A stretch of 5,203 nucleotides of DNA from the NCBI GenBank assembly GCA_964368275.1, contig CAYJAQ010000073.1:1-5203 (forward strand). The letters are read 5' to 3'. The notes under the pieces were generated by a model. The model had not been told where the DNA came from and did not search any database. It was given only the letters and a program-made list of their open reading frames with translations. Position 1 is the first letter of the stretch. Every line of letters begins with the position of its first letter. Below are positions 1 through 4,822 of the stretch, one piece after another. Source of the DNA: CAYJAQ01 sp964368275 (GTDB lineage Bacteria; Bacillota_I; Bacilli_A; ML615J-28; CAG-313). The position numbers and the translations under genes were made by a program.

Positions 1-4
1 TCAT
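1..4 (-). CDS. Start codon of a minus-strand gene running off the left edge (partial)
   Basis: Only the ATG (positions 4 to 2) and the first base of the next codon are inside the window, so the product cannot be named. The call rests on signals. A GAGG Shine-Dalgarno lies at 16-13, 8 nt before the ATG, in the same GAGG-then-ATG arrangement as the TSCPD gene at 3213. A near-consensus promoter at 77-105 gives a leader of about 65 nt. The gene is co-directional with the SASP gene behind it but separated from it by two hairpins and its own promoter, so it is probably a separate transcription unit. Confidence 0.55.
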
Positions 5-76
5 TATACTTACCTCGTTTATTAGTACATTCAATTTCCTAAATAATCATTCTTGCAATCTCTTTATTTCATTAAT

Positions 77-105
77 ATTATACCAAATTTTTGACTTTTT
101 CTCAA
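77..105 (-). promoter_or_regulatory. Vegetative (sigma-A type) extended -10 promoter for the left-edge gene
   Basis: On the minus strand the -35 is TTGAGA (105-100), followed by a 17-bp spacer and a perfect -10 TATAAT (82-77). The -10 is preceded by TGG, which gives the extended -10 TGnTATAAT. Transcription would start near position 70 and give a leader of about 65 nt before the ATG at 4. The strong match suggests constitutive expression, unless the palindrome about 55 bp upstream of the -35 is an operator. Confidence 0.7.
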
Positions 106-160
106 GTTAATAAATCGTTTGTTTTCAAAAATCGCCAACGTTGTTATAAACCTTTATACC

Positions 161-178
161 AAAGAAACTAGTTTCTTT
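161..178. repeat. 18-bp perfect palindrome, possible operator
   Basis: AAAGAAACTAGTTTCTTT is identical on both strands and could also form a 7-bp stem with a CTAG loop. It lies upstream of the -35 of the promoter at 77-105, on the side where an activator or a distal repressor site would sit. It has no GC-rich stem, so it is a poor terminator candidate. No regulator is identifiable, and short AT-rich palindromes arise by chance in such DNA. Confidence 0.35.
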
Positions 179-323
179 TAGTATCTTTTCGACTTTCCCT
201 TAAAGGACTGACACAGTTCAAAAAAAAGGTCTACAAATTGAATCTATCTTTTTTTGTTTATGTATATGTTTCCACGTTATTTCGCCAAAACGAAATTCAT
301 TTTGTTTATCAATCCTACCTTGA

Positions 324-360
324 AAAACTAACGAGTTAGTTAAATTAACTCGTTAGTTTT
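324..360. terminator. 15-bp stem hairpin, probable second terminator behind the SASP gene
   Basis: Arms 324-338 and 346-360 are perfectly complementary over 15 bp with a 7-base loop. Read leftwards (minus), the stem is followed by TTTTT then CAAGG. Read rightwards, there are only four T then GTAATTTG. Because every gene nearby is on the minus strand, it most likely backs up the terminator at 404-432 and insulates the left-edge promoter. No plus-strand gene is seen for it to serve. Confidence 0.55.
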
Positions 361-403
361 GTAATTTGTCAGTGACAGTTTGCGATAAATGCCCGTCATA
401 CAG

Positions 404-432
404 AAAAAAGCACTCAACAAGTGAGTACTTTT
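404..432 (-). terminator. Rho-independent terminator of the SASP transcript
   Basis: Arms 422-432 and 406-416 form an 11-bp stem with a 5-base loop. The one apparent mismatch is a U-G wobble in minus-strand RNA but an A-C clash in plus-strand RNA, so the hairpin is optimised for minus transcription. A run of six U (complement of 409-404) follows the stem. It lies about 45 bp after the SASP stop codon. Confidence 0.8.
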
Positions 433-475
433 ATTACCCTAGTAAGCTTACTTATACTTACCATTCAAAGTTGAA

Positions 476-679
476 TTACTTATTTTGTAAAGATGATTGT
501 GCTAAAGAAACAAGACGACGAGTGATTTCACCACCAACTGTACCGTTTTGGCGTGCAGTTGCGTCAGGACCTAAAGTAACACCTAATTCATTAGCAATTT
601 CATACTTCATTTGGGAAATAGCATTTTCCGAGCCTGGAACAGCTAATTTATTCTTGCTGCTAAAAGATGAATTATTCAT
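476..679 (-). CDS. Small acid-soluble spore protein, alpha/beta type
   Basis: This forespore protein coats DNA in the dormant spore core, shifts it toward an A-like form and protects it from UV and other damage. It is degraded at germination to supply amino acids. The 67-residue length is usual for the family. The germination-protease region KYEIANELGV spans residues 25-34, with cleavage expected between Glu27 and Ile28. The DNA-binding signature around RQNGTVGGEITRRLV spans 43-57. I place the start at the ATG at 679, because an AGGAGGT lies 8 nt upstream and overlaps the alternative GTG at 688, which therefore cannot be the start. The gene follows thiI by 77 bp with no terminator between them. 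From memory, B. subtilis sspA also sits beside thiI. Paralogues are common, so I give no symbol. The family call is very secure. Confidence 0.96.
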   Translation of the reverse strand: MNNSSFSSKNKLAVPGSENAISQMKYEIANELGVTLGPDATARQNGTVGGEITRRLVSLAQSSLQNK

Positions 680-686
680 TTGTTTC

Positions 687-693
687 ACCTCCT
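687..693 (-). promoter_or_regulatory. Consensus Shine-Dalgarno that fixes the SASP start
   Basis: AGGAGGT on the minus strand is the strongest ribosome binding site in the window, as expected for a very abundant spore protein. It overlaps the in-frame GTG at 688-686 and is ideally spaced for the ATG at 679. This moves the start three codons downstream of the longest open frame. Confidence 0.9.
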
Positions 694-701
694 GTCAACA
701 T

Positions 702-730
702 TATTATAAACACATTTTGCCTTTTTATAA
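702..730 (-). promoter_or_regulatory. Tentative SASP promoter, possibly forespore sigma type
   Basis: In the thiI-SASP gap the minus strand reads TTATA (730-726), 17 bp, then TATAATA (708-702). SASP genes are classically transcribed by the forespore factor sigma-G, whose -35 resembles GnATA and whose -10 resembles CATnnTA. The two elements here are each one base or so away from that, but the -10 also fits a vegetative TATAAT with a poor -35. A dedicated sporulation promoter is expected from family biology. The exact assignment is uncertain in such AT-rich DNA. Confidence 0.35.
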
Positions 731-756
731 TAATTTTGTTATGGAAGTTTTTGGAA

Positions 757-1968
757 TTATAAATCAATTAATTCCTTGAATAAGTTTATCTCCTCACCAT
801 TTTTAATAATAATCTTTTGAACATTAATTATTGCCTCTTCTACAAGAGGAGCATAATCAAACTTACTTTCCTCTTTTAAAGCCACATCTTCACGAGGTTT
901 TATTTGGGGATGTTTTGGCACAAAGACAGTACAGCAATCTTCATATGGTCGAATAGAAATATCATATGTTCCTATTTTTATTGCCTTTTCAATTATTTCA
1001 CTTTTATCATAAGTAGCAAGTGGACGTAGTACCGTCATTGTTGTCACACAACCAATTGTTTGCATGCTTTCTAAAGTTTGACTAGCGACTTGCCCAACAC
1101 TTTCGCCATTAACAATAGCCAAAGCATTACGTTTTCTTGCCATTTCCGTGGCAATTCGATACATCATTCGACGCATCACAGTAATTCCATAATCTTCGCG
1201 AACATTTTGATATATTGCATCTTGTAATTTTGTAAATGGGACAACATATAGGTTAATACTTTGATAAGCAGTATAGGGCGTTAAAGTTTGTAATAAATCA
1301 ATAACTTTTTGTAAAGCTAAATCGCTAGTATATGGTGGTGATGCAAAATGAATTGCCTCAACATCCATTCCTCGCTTAATAACCTCATATCCAGCTACAA
1401 TACTATCAATTCCACCACTAACCATTAATAAAGCTTTTCCTAAAATACCAGCAGGGAAACCTCCTAAGCCACGAATCACTTTTGTGAAAATGAAAGTTCC
1501 TTCTATTCTCACATCTACATTTAAAATAAAATCTGGGTTATGAACATCCGCTCTTAAATTAGGGATATTTTTAAACAGTTCGCGACTTATTTCTTTAGTA
1601 ATCTCAAGCGATGTCATTGGGAAATCTTTATCACCCCGATTAGTTTCCACTTTAAAGTTCTTATTCTCAATATCCTCTTGTTTCATTACTTCAACTGCCA
1701 GTTGTTTAATATCATCAAGATTGGTTTGGCAGCGCGCAACTAAACTAAATGAATAAATACCGGGTATTTTCTTCAAGATAGGTATAATCTGATTTTCATC
1801 TTCACCATTTAAAATTATGTAGTAGCGCATACCACGGTTTTCAAACTTTAACTTAGAAAAGCCTTGTAGTGCTTTTTTTATGTGATTATTGACTTTATTA
1901 ATAAACTGGTTACGATTGCTTTTTTTCAGACTTAATTCACCAAATCTTATTAAAATGTGATCATTCAT
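757..1968 (-). CDS. thiI: tRNA 4-thiouridine synthase ThiI (tRNA sulfurtransferase)
   Basis: This cytoplasmic enzyme adenylates uridine 8 of tRNA with ATP and replaces its oxygen with sulfur taken from a cysteine desulfurase, giving 4-thiouridine. The 403 residues comprise an N-terminal ferredoxin-like region (about 1-60, with ILIRFGELSLK), a THUMP RNA-binding domain (about 60-165) and a PP-loop ATPase domain (about 175-395). The PP-loop motif SGGIDS is at 184-189. PYEDCCTVFVPKHP (341-354) carries the Cys pair at 345/346, the region of the catalytic PP-loop cysteine. The protein ends at Leu403 and lacks the C-terminal rhodanese domain of enterobacterial ThiI, so it is the short Bacillus-type form (about 400 residues). 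The ATG start has an AGGAG 7 nt upstream that abuts and overlaps the nifS stop, implying translational coupling with the desulfurase. The identification is firm; a role in thiazole synthesis is not supported for the short form. Confidence 0.96.
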   Translation of the reverse strand: MNDHILIRFGELSLKKSNRNQFINKVNNHIKKALQGFSKLKFENRGMRYYIILNGEDENQIIPILKKIPGIYSFSLVARCQTNLDDIKQLAVEVMKQEDIENKNFKVETNRGDKDFPMTSLEITKEISRELFKNIPNLRADVHNPDFILNVDVRIEGTFIFTKVIRGLGGFPAGILGKALLMVSGGIDSIVAGYEVIKRGMDVEAIHFASPPYTSDLALQKVIDLLQTLTPYTAYQSINLYVVPFTKLQDAIYQNVREDYGITVMRRMMYRIATEMARKRNALAIVNGESVGQVASQTLESMQTIGCVTTMTVLRPLATYDKSEIIEKAIKIGTYDISIRPYEDCCTVFVPKHPQIKPREDVALKEESKFDYAPLVEEAIINVQKIIIKNGEEINLFKELIDL

Positions 1969-1978
1969 AATTGGTCTC

Positions 1979-3109
1979 CTATTTTGTTTTGCAAGTAAAT
2001 GCCTGTAGTTTTTCGATTAATATATCTATTTCATTTTTTGTTGTTTCATGAGAAAAACTTATTCTTAATGATGATAAAGCTAGTTGATCATTTTTAGTAA
2101 TTAGTTGAACTGTACGTTCTGGTTTTTTGGATTTAGCATTACATGCAGATCCTGCCGCTATATATATATCATAGCGCTCAAGTGCATGCAGAATTGTTTC
2201 ACTATTGTGTGGTGGAATACTAATATTAATAATATATGGTGAATAACTTTCTCGAGCACCGTTAATAATAATATTATTGATATTAGTAATTTTATTTTTA
2301 AAATAATTATTTATTTCAAGTACTTTTTCATAATGTTCATTTTGGCGTTCACTCGCTAGTTTCATTGCTTTGGCACAAGCACAAGCAGCAGCGACATCAA
2401 TTGTACCTGGTTTTAAACCATTTTGTTGGTTAGATCCTTTTAGTGGCGATGTAAACATTAGTTTTTGATTATAAAGTAAAACACCAACCCCTTTTAGTCC
2501 ATTTATTTTGTGAGCACTAAATGTCAATAAGTCTACATCATCAAAAGAAAATGATGGTTTTATTTTTCCAAAACCTTGAACTGCATCAACATGCAAACGA
2601 GTGCGTGGATATTTTTTAGTTATATTGATGACTTCTTCAATCGGTTGAATTGAACCTATTATATTATTTACCCACATAACTGATACTAGTACCGTATTTT
2701 GATCAATTGTTTTAGCAAATTCTGTTAAATCAATAACACCATTATGGTCAACGTCTAGATATGTTACTAAAAAGCCGCGTCGCTCTAATTCTTTAAAACA
2801 ATTAAGAACAGAAGGATGCTCAATTTTAGTTGTAATAACCCGCTTGCCATTACCATCTACACCATCTAATAAACCTAAAATAGCAATATTACTCGCTTCT
2901 GTCGCACTTGAAGAAAAAACAACTTTCTTGTTAGTAGAATTCGTTGCCCTTAAAACAGTATCTGTTGCTTGAGTTAACAATTGATTTGCAATCTGACCTA
3001 CTTTGTACATACTACTTGCATTATACCAGTATTTATTAGCAACTTCATTATATATATCAACAACTTCAGGAAGGGGTCTGGTCGTTGCTGTGTAATCAAA
3101 ATATATCAT
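1979..3109 (-). CDS. Cysteine desulfurase, NifS/IscS-like class V aminotransferase (NifZ-type partner of ThiI)
   Basis: This PLP enzyme converts L-cysteine to L-alanine and holds the sulfur as a persulfide on an active-site Cys for transfer to an acceptor. The PLP lysine is Lys201 in TFSAHKINGLKG. HVDAVQGFGK (173-182) supplies the PLP-contacting Asp175 and Gln178, and His98 is the expected ring-stacking histidine. The mobile-loop Cys323 in AAGSACNAKSKKP (318-330) is the persulfide carrier. The loop is the NifS/IscS (group I) type, not the SufS type. At 376 residues it is close to B. subtilis NifZ. It lies first in the operon, 10 bp before thiI, so its main acceptor is presumably ThiI, not an Fe-S scaffold; no iscU or sufU is visible. 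Some usual motif residues differ: YFDYTATT for YLDNAATT, Ile150 where Glu is common, and SSSATEASN for TSGGTESNN. The ATG at 3109 follows GGAGG by only 4 nt. Confidence 0.93.
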   Translation of the reverse strand: MIYFDYTATTRPLPEVVDIYNEVANKYWYNASSMYKVGQIANQLLTQATDTVLRATNSTNKKVVFSSSATEASNIAILGLLDGVDGNGKRVITTKIEHPSVLNCFKELERRGFLVTYLDVDHNGVIDLTEFAKTIDQNTVLVSVMWVNNIIGSIQPIEEVINITKKYPRTRLHVDAVQGFGKIKPSFSFDDVDLLTFSAHKINGLKGVGVLLYNQKLMFTSPLKGSNQQNGLKPGTIDVAAACACAKAMKLASERQNEHYEKVLEINNYFKNKITNINNIIINGARESYSPYIINISIPPHNSETILHALERYDIYIAAGSACNAKSKKPERTVQLITKNDQLALSSLRISFSHETTKNEIDILIEKLQAFTCKTK

Positions 3110-3143
3110 ATGACCTCCAAATGTTACTACATATTACTTACTT

Positions 3144-3172
3144 ATTATATATAAAAAGCAAAACTTTTGCAA
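3144..3172 (-). promoter_or_regulatory. Promoter of the nifS-thiI operon
   Basis: On the minus strand: -35 TTGCAA (3172-3167), 17-bp spacer, perfect -10 TATAAT (3149-3144). Transcription would start near 3137, giving a leader of about 28 nt. That is too short for a T-box or riboswitch. Its -35 is the same six bases used by the divergent promoter. Confidence 0.65.
3158..3170. repeat. Inverted repeat overlapping the divergent -35 element
   Basis: GCAAAA (3158-3163), a single C, then TTTTGC (3165-3170) form a 6-bp inverted repeat with a one-base centre. It covers most of the shared -35 and part of the minus-strand spacer, a position where a bound dimer would block both promoters. Chance occurrence is possible. 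Confidence 0.3.
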
Positions 3173-3195
3173 ACTTAAAGAAAAGAATATATAAT
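3167..3195 (+). promoter_or_regulatory. Promoter of the TSCPD gene, sharing its -35 with the nifS promoter
   Basis: On the plus strand: -35 TTGCAA (3167-3172), 17-bp spacer, perfect -10 TATAAT (3190-3195). The predicted start near 3202 leaves a leader of only about 11 nt, with the GAGG Shine-Dalgarno (3202-3205) at its extreme 5' end. TTGCAA is its own reverse complement, so the same hexamer reads identically for the opposite promoter. Confidence 0.65.
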
Positions 3196-3212
3196 GGTGT
3201 CGAGGTGAGATA

Positions 3213-3467
3213 ATGAAACATGTAGATTTTACACCAAAAGGTGTATGTAGCAGAAAAATTAGTTTTGATTTAACAGACGATAACCGAATTGAAAACTTAT
3301 GCTTTATGGGCGGATGCTCAGGGAACTTACTAGCTATATCAAAATTACTACAAGAGTACCCTGCTGATAAAGCTATTACTATTTTAGAAGGAAACTGTTG
3401 TGGGAATAAATCAACTAGTTGTGCCGATCAATTAACTAAAGCATTAAGAGAAGCTATCAAAAAATAA
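3213..3467 (+). CDS. Small cysteine-rich TSCPD-domain protein of unknown function
   Basis: The 84 residues match the stand-alone TSCPD family (TIGR03905, recalled from memory), whose domain also occurs at the C terminus of some B12-dependent ribonucleotide reductases. No reaction is established for the stand-alone form. Visible family blocks are FTPKGVCSRKISFD (6-19), FMGGCSGNL (31-39), LEGNCCGNKSTSCADQL (58-74). Cysteines at 12, 30, 35, 62, 63 and 70 could bind a metal or Fe-S cluster, or take part in thiol chemistry. The name-giving TSCPD here reads TSCAD, so its proline is replaced by Ala71. There is no signal peptide or membrane segment, so it is probably cytoplasmic. The start is the ATG at 3213, 7 nt after GAGG. 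It diverges from nifS across a 103-bp gap and ends just before a strong terminator. A sulfur or metal role is suggested by cysteine content and neighbours but unproven. Confidence 0.9.
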   Translation: MKHVDFTPKGVCSRKISFDLTDDNRIENLCFMGGCSGNLLAISKLLQEYPADKAITILEGNCCGNKSTSCADQLTKALREAIKK

Positions 3468-3468
3468 G

Positions 3469-3501
3469 AAGTCACTAAAAGTTATTAGCTTTTAGTGACT
3501 T
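3469..3501. terminator. Bidirectional rho-independent terminator between convergent genes
   Basis: Arms 3469-3481 and 3489-3501 form a perfect 13-bp stem with a 7-base loop. Rightwards the tail is T-rich (TTTTCTTTATTTT counted from the end of the stem). Leftwards the complement of 3468-3460 also gives a T-rich tail. The stem begins 2 bp after the TSCPD stop and ends 4 bp before the lipoprotein gene's stop at 3506, so one hairpin serves both. Confidence 0.88.
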
Positions 3502-3505
3502 TTCT

Positions 3506-4681
3506 TTATTTTGATATTAATCTATGTGTTTGATTATATCTTACCAACGTATCACCTTTTAAATATGCACTGTCAAAGTAAAGATATTCATATGAGCCGA
3601 GTTTTCCTTCTTCTGATTTAAACTTTGATTCTAATATCACACCACCAAAGCTATTAACATTAAAATCAAACTTATACTCATTAAGTAAATCCAAGTCATA
3701 ATCATACAATAGCACTTGATTATTAGTAATAAGTGCAAAATAATTATGATCATATGTGAAGGTCCAATAATTCACTTCAGGTACATCAATAATCTTATTT
3801 TGGGATGTGGTCGTGTTTACTTGTATTATTCTATTATCATTAGTAATAATTATTAGGTAAACGGTGCCATCACGCAATAAAAAACGTGAGCTCTTTATGT
3901 CTATATTGGCTAAATTTAAGGTAATCTTTTCACTAAGTATATTGTTTACACGATACCCTTCCTCATCGTATGTTGGTACCTCATTTGTATAATACCGTCT
4001 TTCGCAAGTTAAAACACCATCATTGTTACGATGAAAATACCACCACTCATGTTTTGTAAAGTCATCACCATATGTTCCTACATATTCAGGAGAAAAAGCA
4101 TATATATTTTTGTTTTCAACATTTTCAATAATCGGTTCTACACTTAAATCCATAAAGCGATTCTCATATGGTCTACCATCAGTATTGGCATATAGGTATT
4201 TACCAAAACCATCTTTAGCATAGTCAACTTCCTTTATTTTTTCATCTATGTGGAATACACGTGGCAAAATCCATAATCCGCCATTGGTATAGCTCAATGA
4301 CACTTGATATACTTTTTCATTTGCTTCAATAAAAACATCATAGTTATTACCATTTTTGTCTGTAAATACATCAACAACATTGAAATCGGTTATCCCTAAT
4401 TCTACAAAGTTTTCATCTTTCACAGTAAAAACTTCACTGCTATATAAAGTAGAATTGATAGCATTAGTTTCCTCATTCCAAATTTCGGTATAAAGGCCTA
4501 AGACATCATCACGCACCTCTTTAACAAACACCTGACGATAGTTAGTAAAATGTGAACTTGAGAAACTCTTGCTTGAAGGGACAATTACAAATTCTCTTTC
4601 TTTATTTGAGCAAGCAAATAATGCGAAAAGCCCAAAAGCTAATATTAATAACAATGTAATCTTCTTTCTTATATTTTGCAT
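3506..4681 (-). CDS. Putative secreted lipoprotein of unknown function
   Basis: I do not recognise this 391-residue protein. Residues 1-23 are a lipoprotein signal peptide: basic MQNIRKK, a hydrophobic core, then lipobox LFAC with Cys24 as the lipidated residue. The mature protein would therefore be anchored on the outer face of the cytoplasmic membrane. The rest has no further membrane segment. It alternates short hydrophobic strands with polar turns (for example 272-290, 304-328, 361-383) and is rich in Tyr, Asn and Asp, which suggests an all-beta, possibly propeller-like fold. Trp213-Trp214 and the region around 196-232 stand out, and a lone Cys226 follows. The start is the ATG at 4681, because GGAGG (4691-4687) sits 5 nt before it and overlaps the alternative GTG at 4693. 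It has its own promoter and terminator, so it appears monocistronic and unlinked to nifS-thiI. Confidence 0.85.
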   Translation of the reverse strand: MQNIRKKITLLLILAFGLFALFACSNKEREFVIVPSSKSFSSSHFTNYRQVFVKEVRDDVLGLYTEIWNEETNAINSTLYSSEVFTVKDENFVELGITDFNVVDVFTDKNGNNYDVFIEANEKVYQVSLSYTNGGLWILPRVFHIDEKIKEVDYAKDGFGKYLYANTDGRPYENRFMDLSVEPIIENVENKNIYAFSPEYVGTYGDDFTKHEWWYFHRNNDGVLTCERRYYTNEVPTYDEEGYRVNNILSEKITLNLANIDIKSSRFLLRDGTVYLIIITNDNRIIQVNTTTSQNKIIDVPEVNYWTFTYDHNYFALITNNQVLLYDYDLDLLNEYKFDFNVNSFGGVILESKFKSEEGKLGSYEYLYFDSAYLKGDTLVRYNQTHRLISK

Positions 4682-4686
4682 AGTAA

Positions 4687-4691
4687 CCTCC
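4687..4691 (-). promoter_or_regulatory. Shine-Dalgarno that fixes the lipoprotein start
   Basis: GGAGG on the minus strand overlaps the in-frame GTG at 4693-4691 and lies 5 nt before the ATG at 4681. Initiation at the ATG removes four residues from the longest open frame and leaves a standard signal peptide beginning MQNIRKK. Confidence 0.85.
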
Positions 4692-4715
4692 ACATATACT
4701 TATTAAACCATACAT

Positions 4716-4745
4716 ATTATATCATAATTTTGTTGTTTTTGTCTA
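4716..4745 (-). promoter_or_regulatory. Extended -10 promoter of the lipoprotein gene
   Basis: On the minus strand: -35 TAGACA (4745-4740), 18-bp spacer, perfect -10 TATAAT (4721-4716). The -10 is preceded by TGA, giving an extended -10. Transcription would start near 4709, with a leader of about 28 nt. Confidence 0.65.
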
Positions 4746-4775
4746 TTGTTATGTAAACTGCTTTTTTATGCATGC

Positions 4776-4797
4776 AAAAAGGAGCAATCGCTCCTTT
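4776..4797 (-). terminator. Rho-independent terminator of the right-edge gene
   Basis: Arms 4797-4790 and 4785-4778 pair perfectly over 8 bp (AAAGGAGC with GCTCCTTT) around a 4-base loop. On the minus strand the stem runs into TTTTT (complement of 4780-4776). It lies about 25 bp after the stop at 4823 and before the lipoprotein promoter, so it separates the two units. The opposite direction has only TTTGTTTT, and no plus-strand gene precedes it. Confidence 0.8.
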
Positions 4798-4822
4798 GTT
4801 TTACCCTATTATTATATTTTTG

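Larger units (their letters stand above)
5..475. other. Non-coding region between the SASP gene and the left-edge gene
   Basis: No frame in this 470-base AT-rich stretch gives a convincing protein with an SD. It contains the left gene's SD and promoter (77-105), an 18-bp palindrome (161-178), a weak 6-bp inverted repeat (279-284 with 291-296, six-base loop), a 15-bp stem hairpin (324-360) and the SASP terminator (404-432). Between about 180 and 320 I see T- and A-runs but no tRNA, riboswitch or other assignable element. A small RNA cannot be excluded. Confidence 0.6.

Noticed and set aside
277..300. Seven-codon minus-strand frame (MNFVLAK) preceded by a purine-rich AGGTAGGA
   Set aside because: The purine stretch is about 12 nt from the ATG, longer than usual. 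The frame is very short, there is no promoter nearby, and no regulatory leader architecture is recognisable.
106..323. Possible tRNA or structured RNA in the gene-free stretch
   Set aside because: I found no cloverleaf, no CCA end and no GC-rich pairing. The inverted repeats there are short and AT-rich.
366..779. 137-residue plus-strand open frame
   Set aside because: It lies opposite the SASP gene, has no Shine-Dalgarno, and covers the SASP terminator and the thiI end. It is a shadow of the minus-strand SASP.
2160..2180. Short TA-rich tract inside nifS
   Set aside because: It is part of the coding sequence for the residues just before Gly320 and its length is explained by Ile/Tyr codons. 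No repeat unit extends beyond it.
3110..3212. Possible T-box or riboswitch control of the nifS-thiI operon
   Set aside because: The predicted leader is only about 28 nt, with no stem-loop or specifier structure.
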